Source: Dictyoglomaceae bacterium (lineage in GTDB: Bacteria; Dictyoglomota; Dictyoglomia; Dictyoglomales; Dictyoglomaceae). From it: 19,575 bases of DNA. The position numbers and the translations under genes were made by a program. This document shows, piece after piece, positions 1 to 6,860 of this stretch. Location: the NCBI GenBank assembly GCA_026417425.1, contig JAOADF010000046.1, positions 1 to 19,575 of the forward strand. Reading direction: 5' to 3'. The notes beneath the pieces are model-generated. The model saw only the letters and a list, made by a program, of their open reading frames with translations, ran no database searches and had not been told where the DNA came from. How positions within the stretch are numbered: position 1 is the first letter of the stretch; every line of letters begins with the position of its first letter.

Positions 1-1263
1 ACTCATTCTATCCTCATCCGCTCTTGTTTTTGGTATGACAGAAACAGAAAATACTGGTTCAGGAAAATCTAAAGGCTTTATTTTTAAAAGATAATCTTTA
101 TCAGCAAGGGTATCATTAGTTGAAGTTTCCTTAAGTTTTGATACAACACAAAGATCTCCAGCAACCACTTCTATAGTTTGTTCTTGGATTTTTCCCCTTT
201 GATAGTAGATTTGAGCAATTTTCTCTTGAGTTTCTTTATTCACATTATATAAAATAGAATCAGGTCTTAAACTTCCTGATAGGATTCTAAGATAATTTAG
301 TTTTCCCACAAAGGGATCCGCAGAGGTTTTAAATACAAAAGTTAGGATATGATTGTTCTCTCCAATTTTTATCTCCTTTTCCTCTCCAGTTTTTATATCC
401 TCTACTTTAATAGAATTTCTCTCCTTTGGATTTGGGAAAAATTCAACAACATAGTCTAAGAATTTTGATACTCCTATATTTTTTAGGGAAGAAACTCCAA
501 ATACTGGAAAAATTTCTCTATCTATAAAGACTTTCTTCAAGGTTTTAACTATTATACTACCTTCAATCTCTTCACCTTCCAAATATCTCTGAAGTAGCTC
601 TTCATCGGATTCAATTATACTTTCAATTAAATTTTGTCTCCATTTATCAACAAGAGAGTTTAATTCTGATGGAATTTCTATTTCCTTTGGATCTCCTTTA
701 TCATCAGGATATAAATATGCTTTTTTATTTAAAAGATCTACAACTCCTTGAAAATTAGCTTCCTTCCCTAGGGGAATCAAAATAGGAAGAACTTTGTTTC
801 CAAACCTTTCCTGTAAAATTTTTAAAACTTCAAAAAAATCAGAATTTTCCCTATCTAATTTGTTAATTATAAATGCAGTAGGTAGACCAATTTCTTGGGA
901 CATATTCCATATTTTCTCATGTTGAACCTGAATTCCAGAAATAGCATCTATTACTAAAACGATCGAGTCCACCGCTAAAAAGGCACTGATTACTTCTCCA
1001 ATAAAATCACCATATCCTGGAGTATCTACAAGATTGATTTTTTTCCCTTTCCACTCAAGGGGAAGTAAAGATAAGTTAAGAGAAATTCCTCTTTTTATCT
1101 CTTCAGGCTCAAAATCTGAAACGGTATTTCCATTTTCTACTTTTCCCATACGATCAATAATCTTTGCAGAATAAAGTATCGCCTCTGATAAAGTAGTTTT
1201 TCCAGAACTACCATGCCCAAAAAGTCCAATATTTCTTAAATCTTCAGTTGTATATTGTTTCAT
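1..1263 (-). CDS. EF-G-like translational GTPase (EF-G-2 type), 3' end beyond window
   Basis: The first 421 residues of a translation-factor GTPase are visible; full-length EF-G is near 690, so domains III-V are mostly missing. I translated it by hand. The P-loop GHGSSGKT is at residues 16-23, a switch I-like EEIKRGIS at 54-61, DTPGY at 80-84 and NKLD at 134-137. A domain II beta-barrel follows from about 285, and domain III begins near residue 400 with PEPVFSVSVIPK. Canonical EF-G has DTPGH; here the catalytic switch II His is Tyr. As I recall, the Thermus EF-G-2 group also carries Tyr there, so I call this EF-G-2-like and not the main fusA. The role on the ribosome of this subgroup is not settled. 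The ATG at 1263 has only a weak Shine-Dalgarno (AAAGAG, with a GGGGG run 14 bases upstream). It lies 59 bases after dut and may have its own promoter. Confidence 0.88.
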   Translation of the reverse strand, partial: MKQYTTEDLRNIGLFGHGSSGKTTLSEAILYSAKIIDRMGKVENGNTVSDFEPEEIKRGISLNLSLLPLEWKGKKINLVDTPGYGDFIGEVISAFLAVDSIVLVIDAISGIQVQHEKIWNMSQEIGLPTAFIINKLDRENSDFFEVLKILQERFGNKVLPILIPLGKEANFQGVVDLLNKKAYLYPDDKGDPKEIEIPSELNSLVDKWRQNLIESIIESDEELLQRYLEGEEIEGSIIVKTLKKVFIDREIFPVFGVSSLKNIGVSKFLDYVVEFFPNPKERNSIKVEDIKTGEEKEIKIGENNHILTFVFKTSADPFVGKLNYLRILSGSLRPDSILYNVNKETQEKIAQIYYQRGKIQEQTIEVVAGDLCVVSKLKETSTNDTLADKDYLLKIKPLDFPEPVFSVSVIPKTRADEDRMS

Positions 1264-1316
1264 TTTTTACTCTTTAACCCCCTTTTATTTTTTAATTTTT
1301 TGGAAAAAACAATTTT

Positions 1317-1325
1317 ATTATATCA
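1317..1325 (-). promoter_or_regulatory. Putative extended -10 promoter for the EF-G-like gene
   Basis: The minus strand reads TGATATAAT, a perfect extended -10 element (TGnTATAAT). Its TGA is the stop codon of dut. No good -35 hexamer lies 16-18 bases upstream, which an extended -10 does not require. A start near 1310 would give a leader of about 46 bases. In such AT-rich DNA TATAAT arises easily by chance, so this is moderate evidence only. Confidence 0.4.
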
Positions 1326-1772
1326 AATCCCAGTACTTCCGAATCCTTTTTCCCCTCTTTTACTAGGGGGCAGAGAATTTACTTCTCTCCACTCAACCTT
1401 TTGAAAGGAAAGAACTAAAAGTTGAGCAATTCTCATACCTTTCTTACCATAGAAAATTTTACCTGAGAAATTAATAAGATTCACAAAAATTTCACCTCTA
1501 TAGTCATAATCAATTAAACCTGGTGTATTAAGTATAGTTATTCCCTCCATTGCTGACAGTCCACTTCGAGGGAGTATTAACCCAAGAAAACCTTCGGGAA
1601 GAGCAATCCTTATACCTGTAGGAATTAATTTCCCTCCATTAATTTCATTAAAAGGAGGAAGAACAAAATCCTCCCTTGAAAATAGATCAAGGGCACACGC
1701 ACCTTCTGTAGAATAGTAGGGTAAAGGCAAATTTTTATCAATTCTTTCTATATATACTTGTATCCTTTTCAT
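1323..1772 (-). CDS. dut: Deoxyuridine 5'-triphosphate nucleotidohydrolase (dUTPase)
   Basis: Hydrolyses dUTP to dUMP and pyrophosphate, keeping uracil out of DNA and feeding dTMP synthesis; cytoplasmic homotrimer in this family. All five motifs of trimeric dUTPases are visible in the 149-residue protein: motif 1 around GACALDL (24-30), motif 2 [13 protein letters not shown] (61-73), motif 3 [11 protein letters not shown] (85-95, catalytic Asp88), motif 4 KGMRIAQLL (111-119) and the C-terminal P-loop-like motif 5 [10 protein letters not shown] (139-148). Length is normal. I start it at the ATG at 1772, which gives the usual MKRIQ-type N-terminus. A TTG directly after the proS stop (1778) would add two residues. 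Neither start has a clear Shine-Dalgarno, so translation is probably coupled to proS, which ends 6 bases upstream. Confidence 0.93.
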   Translation of the reverse strand: MKRIQVYIERIDKNLPLPYYSTEGACALDLFSREDFVLPPFNEINGGKLIPTGIRIALPEGFLGLILPRSGLSAMEGITILNTPGLIDYDYRGEIFVNLINFSGKIFYGKKGMRIAQLLVLSFQKVEWREVNSLPPSKRGEKGFGSTGI

Positions 1773-1778
1773 TTTCAA

Positions 1779-3224
1779 TTAGTATGCTTTAGCAAATAAT
1801 GCTTTTATACTTGTATCTTTTCCACAAAAAATACACTTACCCTTTTCCCCTTTCCAATCAAAGGGAAGATTTCGGATGGTAGCAGAGGTAATCTCTTTTA
1901 TTTTTACCTCACAATCCCCGCTTCCACACCAACCTGCTTTTATAAAACCCCTTTTTCCATCAAGAATTTTTTTAAATTCCTCAAAGGAATCAATCTCATA
2001 AGTATTTTTTTCTCTAAATTTTAATGCTTTATCAAACATGGTTCTTTGAATATCCTCTAATAAATTTTTTATCTCATGAACCATATTTATCCTTTTATAA
2101 GAAATTTTTTCTCTCAGATCTCTTCTTGCAATAAAAATTTCCTCTTTTTCCACCTCCCTTGGTCCAATCTCAATCCTTACAGGTATTCCTCTTAACTCCC
2201 ATTCATTAAATTTCCATCCAGGAGTATGTTCTTCATCCTTGTCTACTAAAACTCTAAAATGTTCCTTTAATAAGATTGCAATTTCATCTACATATTTATA
2301 TACCTTTTCTTTATCTTTTTCCTCCTTCCATATGGGAATTATAACTATTTGATAGGGTGCTATTTTGGGCGGTAAAACAAGACCAAAATCATCCCCATGG
2401 GTCATAATTAATGCTCCTATAACTCTTGTGGACACACCCCAACTAGTCTGCCAAACATATTTTCTCTCCCCATCAATATCCTGGAAAGTTATATTGAAAG
2501 CTTTAGCAAAATGTTGCCCAAGATTATGAGAGGTACCTGCTTGAAGTGCCCTTCCATCAGAAAGAGCTACCTCCACAGAATATGTTCTCAATGCTCCAGC
2601 AAATTTCTCATTCTCTGTTTTTACTCCTGCAATAACAGGAATGGATAAGTCCTCTTCAAAAAATTCTTTGTACACGTTTAACATCTTTATAGCTTCCTCT
2701 TCTGCCTCCTCTTGAGTTCTATGAGCAGTATGTCCTTCTTGCCATAGAAATTCAGTAGTTCTTAGAAAAAGTCTTGTTTCTTTTTCCCATCTCACTACAT
2801 TTGCCCACTGATTTATAAGTAGAGGAAGATCCCGCCAAGACTGAATCCATTTAGAAAACATGCTACATATAATTGATTCTGAAGTAGGTCTTACCGCTAA
2901 TGGCTCTACTAAATCTTCATCTCCCCCTTTTGTTACCCATGCAACTTGAGGAGAAAATCCCTCTACATGCTCTGCTTCCTTTTCCAAAAAACTTTTAGGA
3001 ATAAAAAGGGGGAAATATGCATTTTCATGTCCTGTTCTTTTTATTTTCTCATCTAAAACTTTCTGAAGATTTTCCCATAGAGCATATCCATATGGTCTAA
3101 TAACCATACATCCTTTAATAGGAGCATAATCTGCAAGCTTTGCTTTTAAAACCACATCAGTATACCAACGGGAAAAATCTTCTTTTTGAGAAGTAATACT
3201 TTCTACAAATTTTTTCTCCTCCAT
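1779..3224 (-). CDS. proS: Prolyl-tRNA synthetase, archaeal/eukaryotic type
   Basis: Charges tRNA-Pro with proline in the cytoplasm. At 481 residues it is the short class II type shared with archaea and eukaryotes, lacking the INS editing domain inserted in the long bacterial form. Visible parts: motif 1 region (about 34-56), RPTSE (112-116), motif 2 RWEKETRLFLRTTEF (145-159) followed by WQEGHTAH, motif 3 GVSTRVIGALIMTHGDD (263-279), the anticodon-binding domain (about 290-400, including PGWKFNEWELRGIPV) and a C-terminal zinc-type domain with Cys433, Cys438, Cys464 and Cys467. The chain ends in Tyr481, like other members whose C-terminal Tyr reaches the active site. The ATG follows a strong Shine-Dalgarno. 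It lies 11 bases after the DUF3084 gene and 6 before dut, so it is probably co-transcribed with lptB. Confidence 0.96.
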   Translation of the reverse strand: MEEKKFVESITSQKEDFSRWYTDVVLKAKLADYAPIKGCMVIRPYGYALWENLQKVLDEKIKRTGHENAYFPLFIPKSFLEKEAEHVEGFSPQVAWVTKGGDEDLVEPLAVRPTSESIICSMFSKWIQSWRDLPLLINQWANVVRWEKETRLFLRTTEFLWQEGHTAHRTQEEAEEEAIKMLNVYKEFFEEDLSIPVIAGVKTENEKFAGALRTYSVEVALSDGRALQAGTSHNLGQHFAKAFNITFQDIDGERKYVWQTSWGVSTRVIGALIMTHGDDFGLVLPPKIAPYQIVIIPIWKEEKDKEKVYKYVDEIAILLKEHFRVLVDKDEEHTPGWKFNEWELRGIPVRIEIGPREVEKEEIFIARRDLREKISYKRINMVHEIKNLLEDIQRTMFDKALKFREKNTYEIDSFEEFKKILDGKRGFIKAGWCGSGDCEVKIKEITSATIRNLPFDWKGEKGKCIFCGKDTSIKALFAKAY

Positions 3225-3230
3225 ATTAAA

Positions 3231-3237
3231 ACCTCCT
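3231..3237 (-). promoter_or_regulatory. Shine-Dalgarno of proS, overlapping the upstream stop codon
   Basis: AGGAGGT lies 6 bases before the proS ATG. Its first two bases are the last two of the TAG stop (3236-3238) of the DUF3084 gene, so a ribosome terminating there sits on the proS binding site. This supports the start at 3224 and coupled translation. Confidence 0.8.
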
Positions 3238-4429
3238 ATAATTCAAATCTTATTTTTAAAGGGCCACTATTATATGTATCTTCTGTTACTATTACACTTA
3301 ATATGATCTTTTTCCCTTTTTCCTTTATTTTATAAACTATATCATAAAAATCTCCCAAGGAAATATCCCCAACAGTATTAGTTAATGGATCTGCTAATAT
3401 TCCTCTAAACTGAGCAATTTTGTTTACATCAGATAATATATCTAGAAGTCTTGCCTCAATCTTATCTTTTGTTTCACTTCCATCTACAACCCTTGTTAGA
3501 ATTATTTCATTTTTACGAAAGATCAAGTAATGGGGATGAATTTGCAAATTTACTAAAACTGGTTCTCCCTCAAAAGTGTTTACCATAGCTATGCTTCTAA
3601 TAAGTTTATCCCCTGGTGTCATAAGGGCATTTATAAGCTTATCCCATTCAGATTTTGGAAGCCATACTGCCCCTTTATCATTTGAGGAACTTGCACCTCT
3701 ATTTATTGCGATCTGTTCTAAAAGGCGAAGTAATGTTTTACCCTCATTAATAGCTTCATTTTTTGATAAATTACCTCTACTTACCCAGTTTAGAATCAAC
3801 TCTCCCCTTCTAAATACAATACCCTCACTTCTGATTAAATTAATAGTATTTGATAAGAATTCTATCTCTTCAACTAAACCCCTTTTTTCTTCATTTAATC
3901 TTTCCTTTTCTTTTTCTAAAATTGAAACTCTCTTTGATATATCATATAATGCTCTTTGAAGATTTTCTTTATCTTTTATAAGATTATTTTTTTCTAAAAT
4001 AAGTTTAGAAACTTCATTACTTAAACTTTGTTTATCTTTTTCTAATCTTTCCAGCTCTTTCCTAAATTTTTCAAGTTCTTCCCTAATCAACTCTCTTTCT
4101 TTTGTTCTTTCAGAAAGTTTCTGAATAACACTATTCAATTCTTCATTTTTTATACTCACAGCAACTTGTAAAGAACTTAATTGTTTTTTTAACCTATCTA
4201 TACCAAAAATTGCAGTTCTTACATTCTCAGAAGAAAAAGAAAGAATCAACAAAGTAAAGAGCATAATTAATATTCCTGTAATAACACTTATTAAGCGAGA
4301 TGTATATTTAGGTCTTAAATTGAAAAGAGTTAATTTCTTTTTTCCCACTTTCCTTCCCACATAATCCCCTAAATAAGCTATAAATCCACTTAAAAGAAGA
4401 AGTATTAAAATTAAGAAAAAACCAGACAT
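3236..4429 (-). CDS. DUF3084 family membrane-anchored coiled-coil protein
   Basis: A 397-residue inner-membrane protein of unknown function. Residues 2-22 and 44-66 are hydrophobic membrane segments. They flank the family's conserved basic loop GDYVGRKVGKKKLTLFNLRP (21-40). Residues about 76-200 form a long Lys/Glu-rich heptad coiled coil, and about 201-397 make the globular DUF3084 region. I recognise the family from the loop, the architecture and the C-terminal part; no catalytic motif is apparent. Its ATG overlaps the lptB stop by one base (TAATG), so the two are translated together. That link suggests, without proving, an envelope role next to the LPS transport ATPase. The protein is one to look at when asking how LPS transport is organised in this lineage. 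Confidence 0.85.
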   Translation of the reverse strand: MSGFFLILILLLLSGFIAYLGDYVGRKVGKKKLTLFNLRPKYTSRLISVITGILIMLFTLLILSFSSENVRTAIFGIDRLKKQLSSLQVAVSIKNEELNSVIQKLSERTKERELIREELEKFRKELERLEKDKQSLSNEVSKLILEKNNLIKDKENLQRALYDISKRVSILEKEKERLNEEKRGLVEEIEFLSNTINLIRSEGIVFRRGELILNWVSRGNLSKNEAINEGKTLLRLLEQIAINRGASSSNDKGAVWLPKSEWDKLINALMTPGDKLIRSIAMVNTFEGEPVLVNLQIHPHYLIFRKNEIILTRVVDGSETKDKIEARLLDILSDVNKIAQFRGILADPLTNTVGDISLGDFYDIVYKIKEKGKKIILSVIVTEDTYNSGPLKIRFEL

Positions 4430-5148
4430 TAAATATTAAACCTCTCTCCTAAAAAGAATTTTTTCGCTAAATCATTATTAACAATTTCATTAGGAGTTCC
4501 AGATATAAGTATTTCTCCAGAATAAATAATATATGCATAATCAGTTATGGCTAAAGTATCCCTTACATTATGATCAGTAATTAGAATTCCCAAATTTTTA
4601 TTCCTTAAATAATATATTGTCTCTTGAAGATTCTGAACTGTCAAAGGATCAACTCCTGCAAAGGGTTCATCAAGGAGAATATATTTAGGAGATAGAGCTA
4701 AAACTCTTGCGATCTCTACCCTCCTTCTTTCTCCACCAGACAAACTATATCCATAATTTCTCCTAACTTCTTGGAGGTGAAATTCCTCAATAAGTTCCTC
4801 TAGTTTTATTTTTTGCTCCTTGGGAGTCAAATTAGTTAACTCTAAAACTAATCGAATATTATCCTCTACTGATAATTTTCTAAATATTGTAGGATCTTGG
4901 GCTAAATATCCCAATCCCATTTTTGCTCTTTTAGGCATAGAAAGATATGTGATATCTTGATCTTCTAAAAGAACTCTCCCAGCATCAGCAAATACTTCTC
5001 CCATGATGGTATAAAAAGTTGTAGTTTTTCCCGCACCATTTGGACCTAATAAACCTACTACCATTCCAGGCTCTACCTGCAATGATACATTTTTGACTAC
5101 ACACCTTTTACCATAATACTTATAAATTCCAACAGTTTCTAATGCCAT
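4429..5148 (-). CDS. lptB: Lipopolysaccharide export ABC transporter ATPase LptB
   Basis: Cytoplasmic ATPase that powers extraction of LPS from the inner membrane together with LptFG. The 239 residues form one ABC domain: Walker A GPNGAGKT (35-42), Q-loop Gln84 within GYLAQDPTIFRKLSVEDNI, signature LSGGE (136-140), Walker B YILLDE (156-161) and His193. The Q-loop stretch and the FLGERF C-terminus are typical of LptB rather than of amino-acid transporter ATPases such as LivF/LivG, the main alternative. lptF, lptG, lptC and lptA are not in the window. There is no Shine-Dalgarno before the ATG. A consensus promoter just upstream predicts a leader of only about six bases. The stop overlaps the DUF3084 start by one base. 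Confidence 0.92.
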   Translation of the reverse strand: MALETVGIYKYYGKRCVVKNVSLQVEPGMVVGLLGPNGAGKTTTFYTIMGEVFADAGRVLLEDQDITYLSMPKRAKMGLGYLAQDPTIFRKLSVEDNIRLVLELTNLTPKEQKIKLEELIEEFHLQEVRRNYGYSLSGGERRRVEIARVLALSPKYILLDEPFAGVDPLTVQNLQETIYYLRNKNLGILITDHNVRDTLAITDYAYIIYSGEILISGTPNEIVNNDLAKKFFLGERFNI

Positions 5149-5160
5149 GTTTCAAAGATA

Positions 5161-5189
5161 ATGTTAAAGAAAAAGAAAAAAGATGTCAA
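5161..5189 (-). promoter_or_regulatory. Promoter of the lptB-DUF3084-proS-dut unit
   Basis: On the minus strand a perfect -35 TTGACA (5189-5184) is followed by a 17-base pyrimidine spacer and a -10 TAACAT (5166-5161, 4 of 6 consensus bases). It lies in the only sizeable gap (46 bases) between the TPR gene and lptB. The predicted start is about 5154, only some six bases before the lptB ATG. Confidence 0.62.
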
Positions 5190-5194
5190 TTTAT

Positions 5195-5824
5195 TTAATA
5201 AACTAAACTTCTTAATAGTTCCCAAATTTCTTTATATCCCTTCCTCTGAAGAATATTTAGGGTAATAAAATATTCTCTTAAGGCTAAAATATAATTACCC
5301 TTTTTATAATACAAAACACATTTAAGAGCATGAAGCATTTCATTATCGTTATTTATTTTTAAGCCTTCTTCTACTAATCTTTCTGTCTCTTTTATATTCT
5401 CTTTTTCGTAATATAAATAGGCTAAAAAGGAAATTATCCAGTCATCCCTAGGATATTTTTCATATAGTCTTTGAAAATATATTAAAGCTTTATCTTTATT
5501 ATTACTAAAATAGGATGCAAACGCTATTTGATATAGGGAAAAAGGATCATTATTTTTCTCAACAATTTCATCTGCTTTCTTGCTTAGAAATTTTGGATCT
5601 ATTAAATTTATTTTTTTATAAATTTCAAAGGCCTTATCCAATTTCCCTTGTGCTGAGTAAATTACTAAAAGTTTAAAAAGAATCTCCAAATTTTTAGGAT
5701 CTTTTATTAAGAGATATTCATATTCTTGCTCAATTTCTTTCCAATTATAAGAGAAAATTATAGTGAAAATAACTAAACTAAAGATTAATATTATCCAAAA
5801 TAAAATGAGCAATTTTTTCCGCAC
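5195..5824 (-). CDS. Membrane-anchored TPR-repeat protein
   Basis: A 209-residue protein whose residues 4-26 form one uninterrupted hydrophobic segment. It is most likely an uncleaved anchor that leaves the rest in the periplasm. After it come about four tetratricopeptide-like repeats, near 46-79, 94-127, 128-161 and 162-194, recognisable by the small/aromatic spacing and by D-P or N-D turns between units. TPR domains hold protein partners; no enzyme motif is present and I cannot name a function. It starts at a GTG with a strong Shine-Dalgarno, and its first 47 bases overlap the end of the upstream LpxB-related gene. It is the last gene before the lptB promoter, so it probably closes the lipid A transcription unit. 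Confidence 0.8.
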   Translation of the reverse strand: MRKKLLILFWIILIFSLVIFTIIFSYNWKEIEQEYEYLLIKDPKNLEILFKLLVIYSAQGKLDKAFEIYKKINLIDPKFLSKKADEIVEKNNDPFSLYQIAFASYFSNNKDKALIYFQRLYEKYPRDDWIISFLAYLYYEKENIKETERLVEEGLKINNDNEMLHALKCVLYYKKGNYILALREYFITLNILQRKGYKEIWELLRSLVY

Positions 5825-6860
5825 CTTTACCTCCTAATCTTTCCCTTCCCTTTTCTCCTCTTAATTTTACCTCTTCGGGATTTTTTATAAAATGAATAAT
5901 TTTTTCCCCAGCTTCTTTATAATCCCTTACCAGTTCTAAGCCATCTCCTAAAAGAGCTTTCTGCATTTTCAGAAAATTACGAGTAATTTGAGGTCCTCTT
6001 CCAGGAAAGGAAACCACAAGTTTTCTTAGAAATACAGCTTGTTCATTAGCAGTCCCAGATAGTCCAAGGATTATATAAGCTTTTTTAATTATGGATGAAA
6101 AATTTCCAAAAGAAATATTGATAGGTAAATCATACTTTTTTAAAATTCTCTTCATATAGTCACTATATTTTTCTGAAAGATAAGGAGAAACTATAACAAC
6201 ATAATTAAAATTAGGAAACTCTTTATTCACTATCTCACATGCCTTTAACATCAATTCAAGATTAAATATTGCTTCTTTTCTACTCCCTGGAAGTAAAGCA
6301 ATAATATTTTCCTTTTTCTCTTCCCCATCTTCTAATCCTTCAAACATAGGATTCCCTAAATAGATAGTTTGGGGAATAAATCTTTTTAGATATTTACATG
6401 TAGGTTCATCCCGGGTAAAAATGAATTTAGAAAATTTTTTCATTATATAAATCTCTGGAAGATAAAAAGAAGAATTTAATATAGATTTTGCAGAAGGAAA
6501 GAAGAAGGGATGTTTCTTAGTAAAAGATGCCATTAATAAATTGTAAGTATCTCCAATACATATTACTTCTATTTTTTTCTTTCTAAAGCTTCTTAAAGTT
6601 TCCAATTGTTCTTTATAAAAAGAAAATAAACCTTCTCTAAAATCCATGAGAATATCCTTTAATCCAGATCTAAAACAAAAACCACCACTGGGAAAATCTT
6701 TTCTTGGATCAAGAATATCAATGGGAAGATTAAAATAAGCCCTTCCCTCCCCTACTAATGGAAATACAAAAATCTTGATATGTTTAATCTCAAGAATCTT
6801 TTTTATAATCTCCCTTGCAATTATATCTTCTCCAAAGCCGTTACTTATAAAGAGAAGCAT
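5778..6860 (-). CDS. Lipid-A-disaccharide synthase-related protein (third LpxB-like)
   Basis: A 360-residue GT-B-fold protein related to LpxB but of a separate family, which I recognise from cyanobacterial and Deinococcus-type proteins annotated as lipid-A-disaccharide synthase-related. Landmarks: N-terminal LLFISNGFGEDIIA (2-15), PLVGEGRAY (34-42), FPSGGF (56-61), IGDTYNLLMA (102-111), a nucleotide-sugar-side LLPGSRKEAIFN (189-200), LGLSGTANEQAV (265-276) and FPGRGPQ (285-291). These replace the GEISGD and APQYWLWG blocks of true LpxB. A glycosyltransferase role is inferred from fold and context; donor and acceptor are unknown. It overlaps the Gfo/Idh gene upstream by 20 bases and the TPR gene downstream by 47, and has no strong Shine-Dalgarno, so translation is probably coupled. 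Confidence 0.83.
   Translation of the reverse strand: MLLFISNGFGEDIIAREIIKKILEIKHIKIFVFPLVGEGRAYFNLPIDILDPRKDFPSGGFCFRSGLKDILMDFREGLFSFYKEQLETLRSFRKKKIEVICIGDTYNLLMASFTKKHPFFFPSAKSILNSSFYLPEIYIMKKFSKFIFTRDEPTCKYLKRFIPQTIYLGNPMFEGLEDGEEKKENIIALLPGSRKEAIFNLELMLKACEIVNKEFPNFNYVVIVSPYLSEKYSDYMKRILKKYDLPINISFGNFSSIIKKAYIILGLSGTANEQAVFLRKLVVSFPGRGPQITRNFLKMQKALLGDGLELVRDYKEAGEKIIHFIKNPEEVKLRGEKGRERLGGKGAEKIAHFILDNINL
5829..5835 (-). promoter_or_regulatory. Shine-Dalgarno deciding the GTG start of the TPR gene
   Basis: AGGAGGT lies 4 bases before GTG 5824. It sits inside the coding sequence of the LpxB-related gene. No ATG is available near the N-terminus, so this site fixes a GTG start with a 47-base overlap. 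Confidence 0.75.

Noticed and set aside
1296..1309. Palindrome TTTTTT-GG-AAAAAA as a terminator after dut
   Set aside because: The stem has no G-C pair, the loop is two bases and no U-run follows; such words are expected in this AT-rich sequence.
3576..3959. Plus-strand open frame of 127 codons
   Set aside because: It is antisense to the DUF3084 coiled coil; its Ser/Leu/Phe-rich composition is what Lys/Glu codons give when read backwards, and it has no recognisable domain.
4429..5148. Alternative call as a branched-chain amino acid transporter ATPase
   Set aside because: The GYLAQDPTIFRKLSVEDNI stretch and FLGERF end are LptB-like, and the neighbourhood is lipid A synthesis with no permease or binding-protein genes.
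5167..5183. Pyrimidine/T-rich tract after the TPR gene as a terminator
   Set aside because: No stem-loop precedes it on the minus strand; it is better explained as the promoter spacer, though weak termination cannot be excluded.
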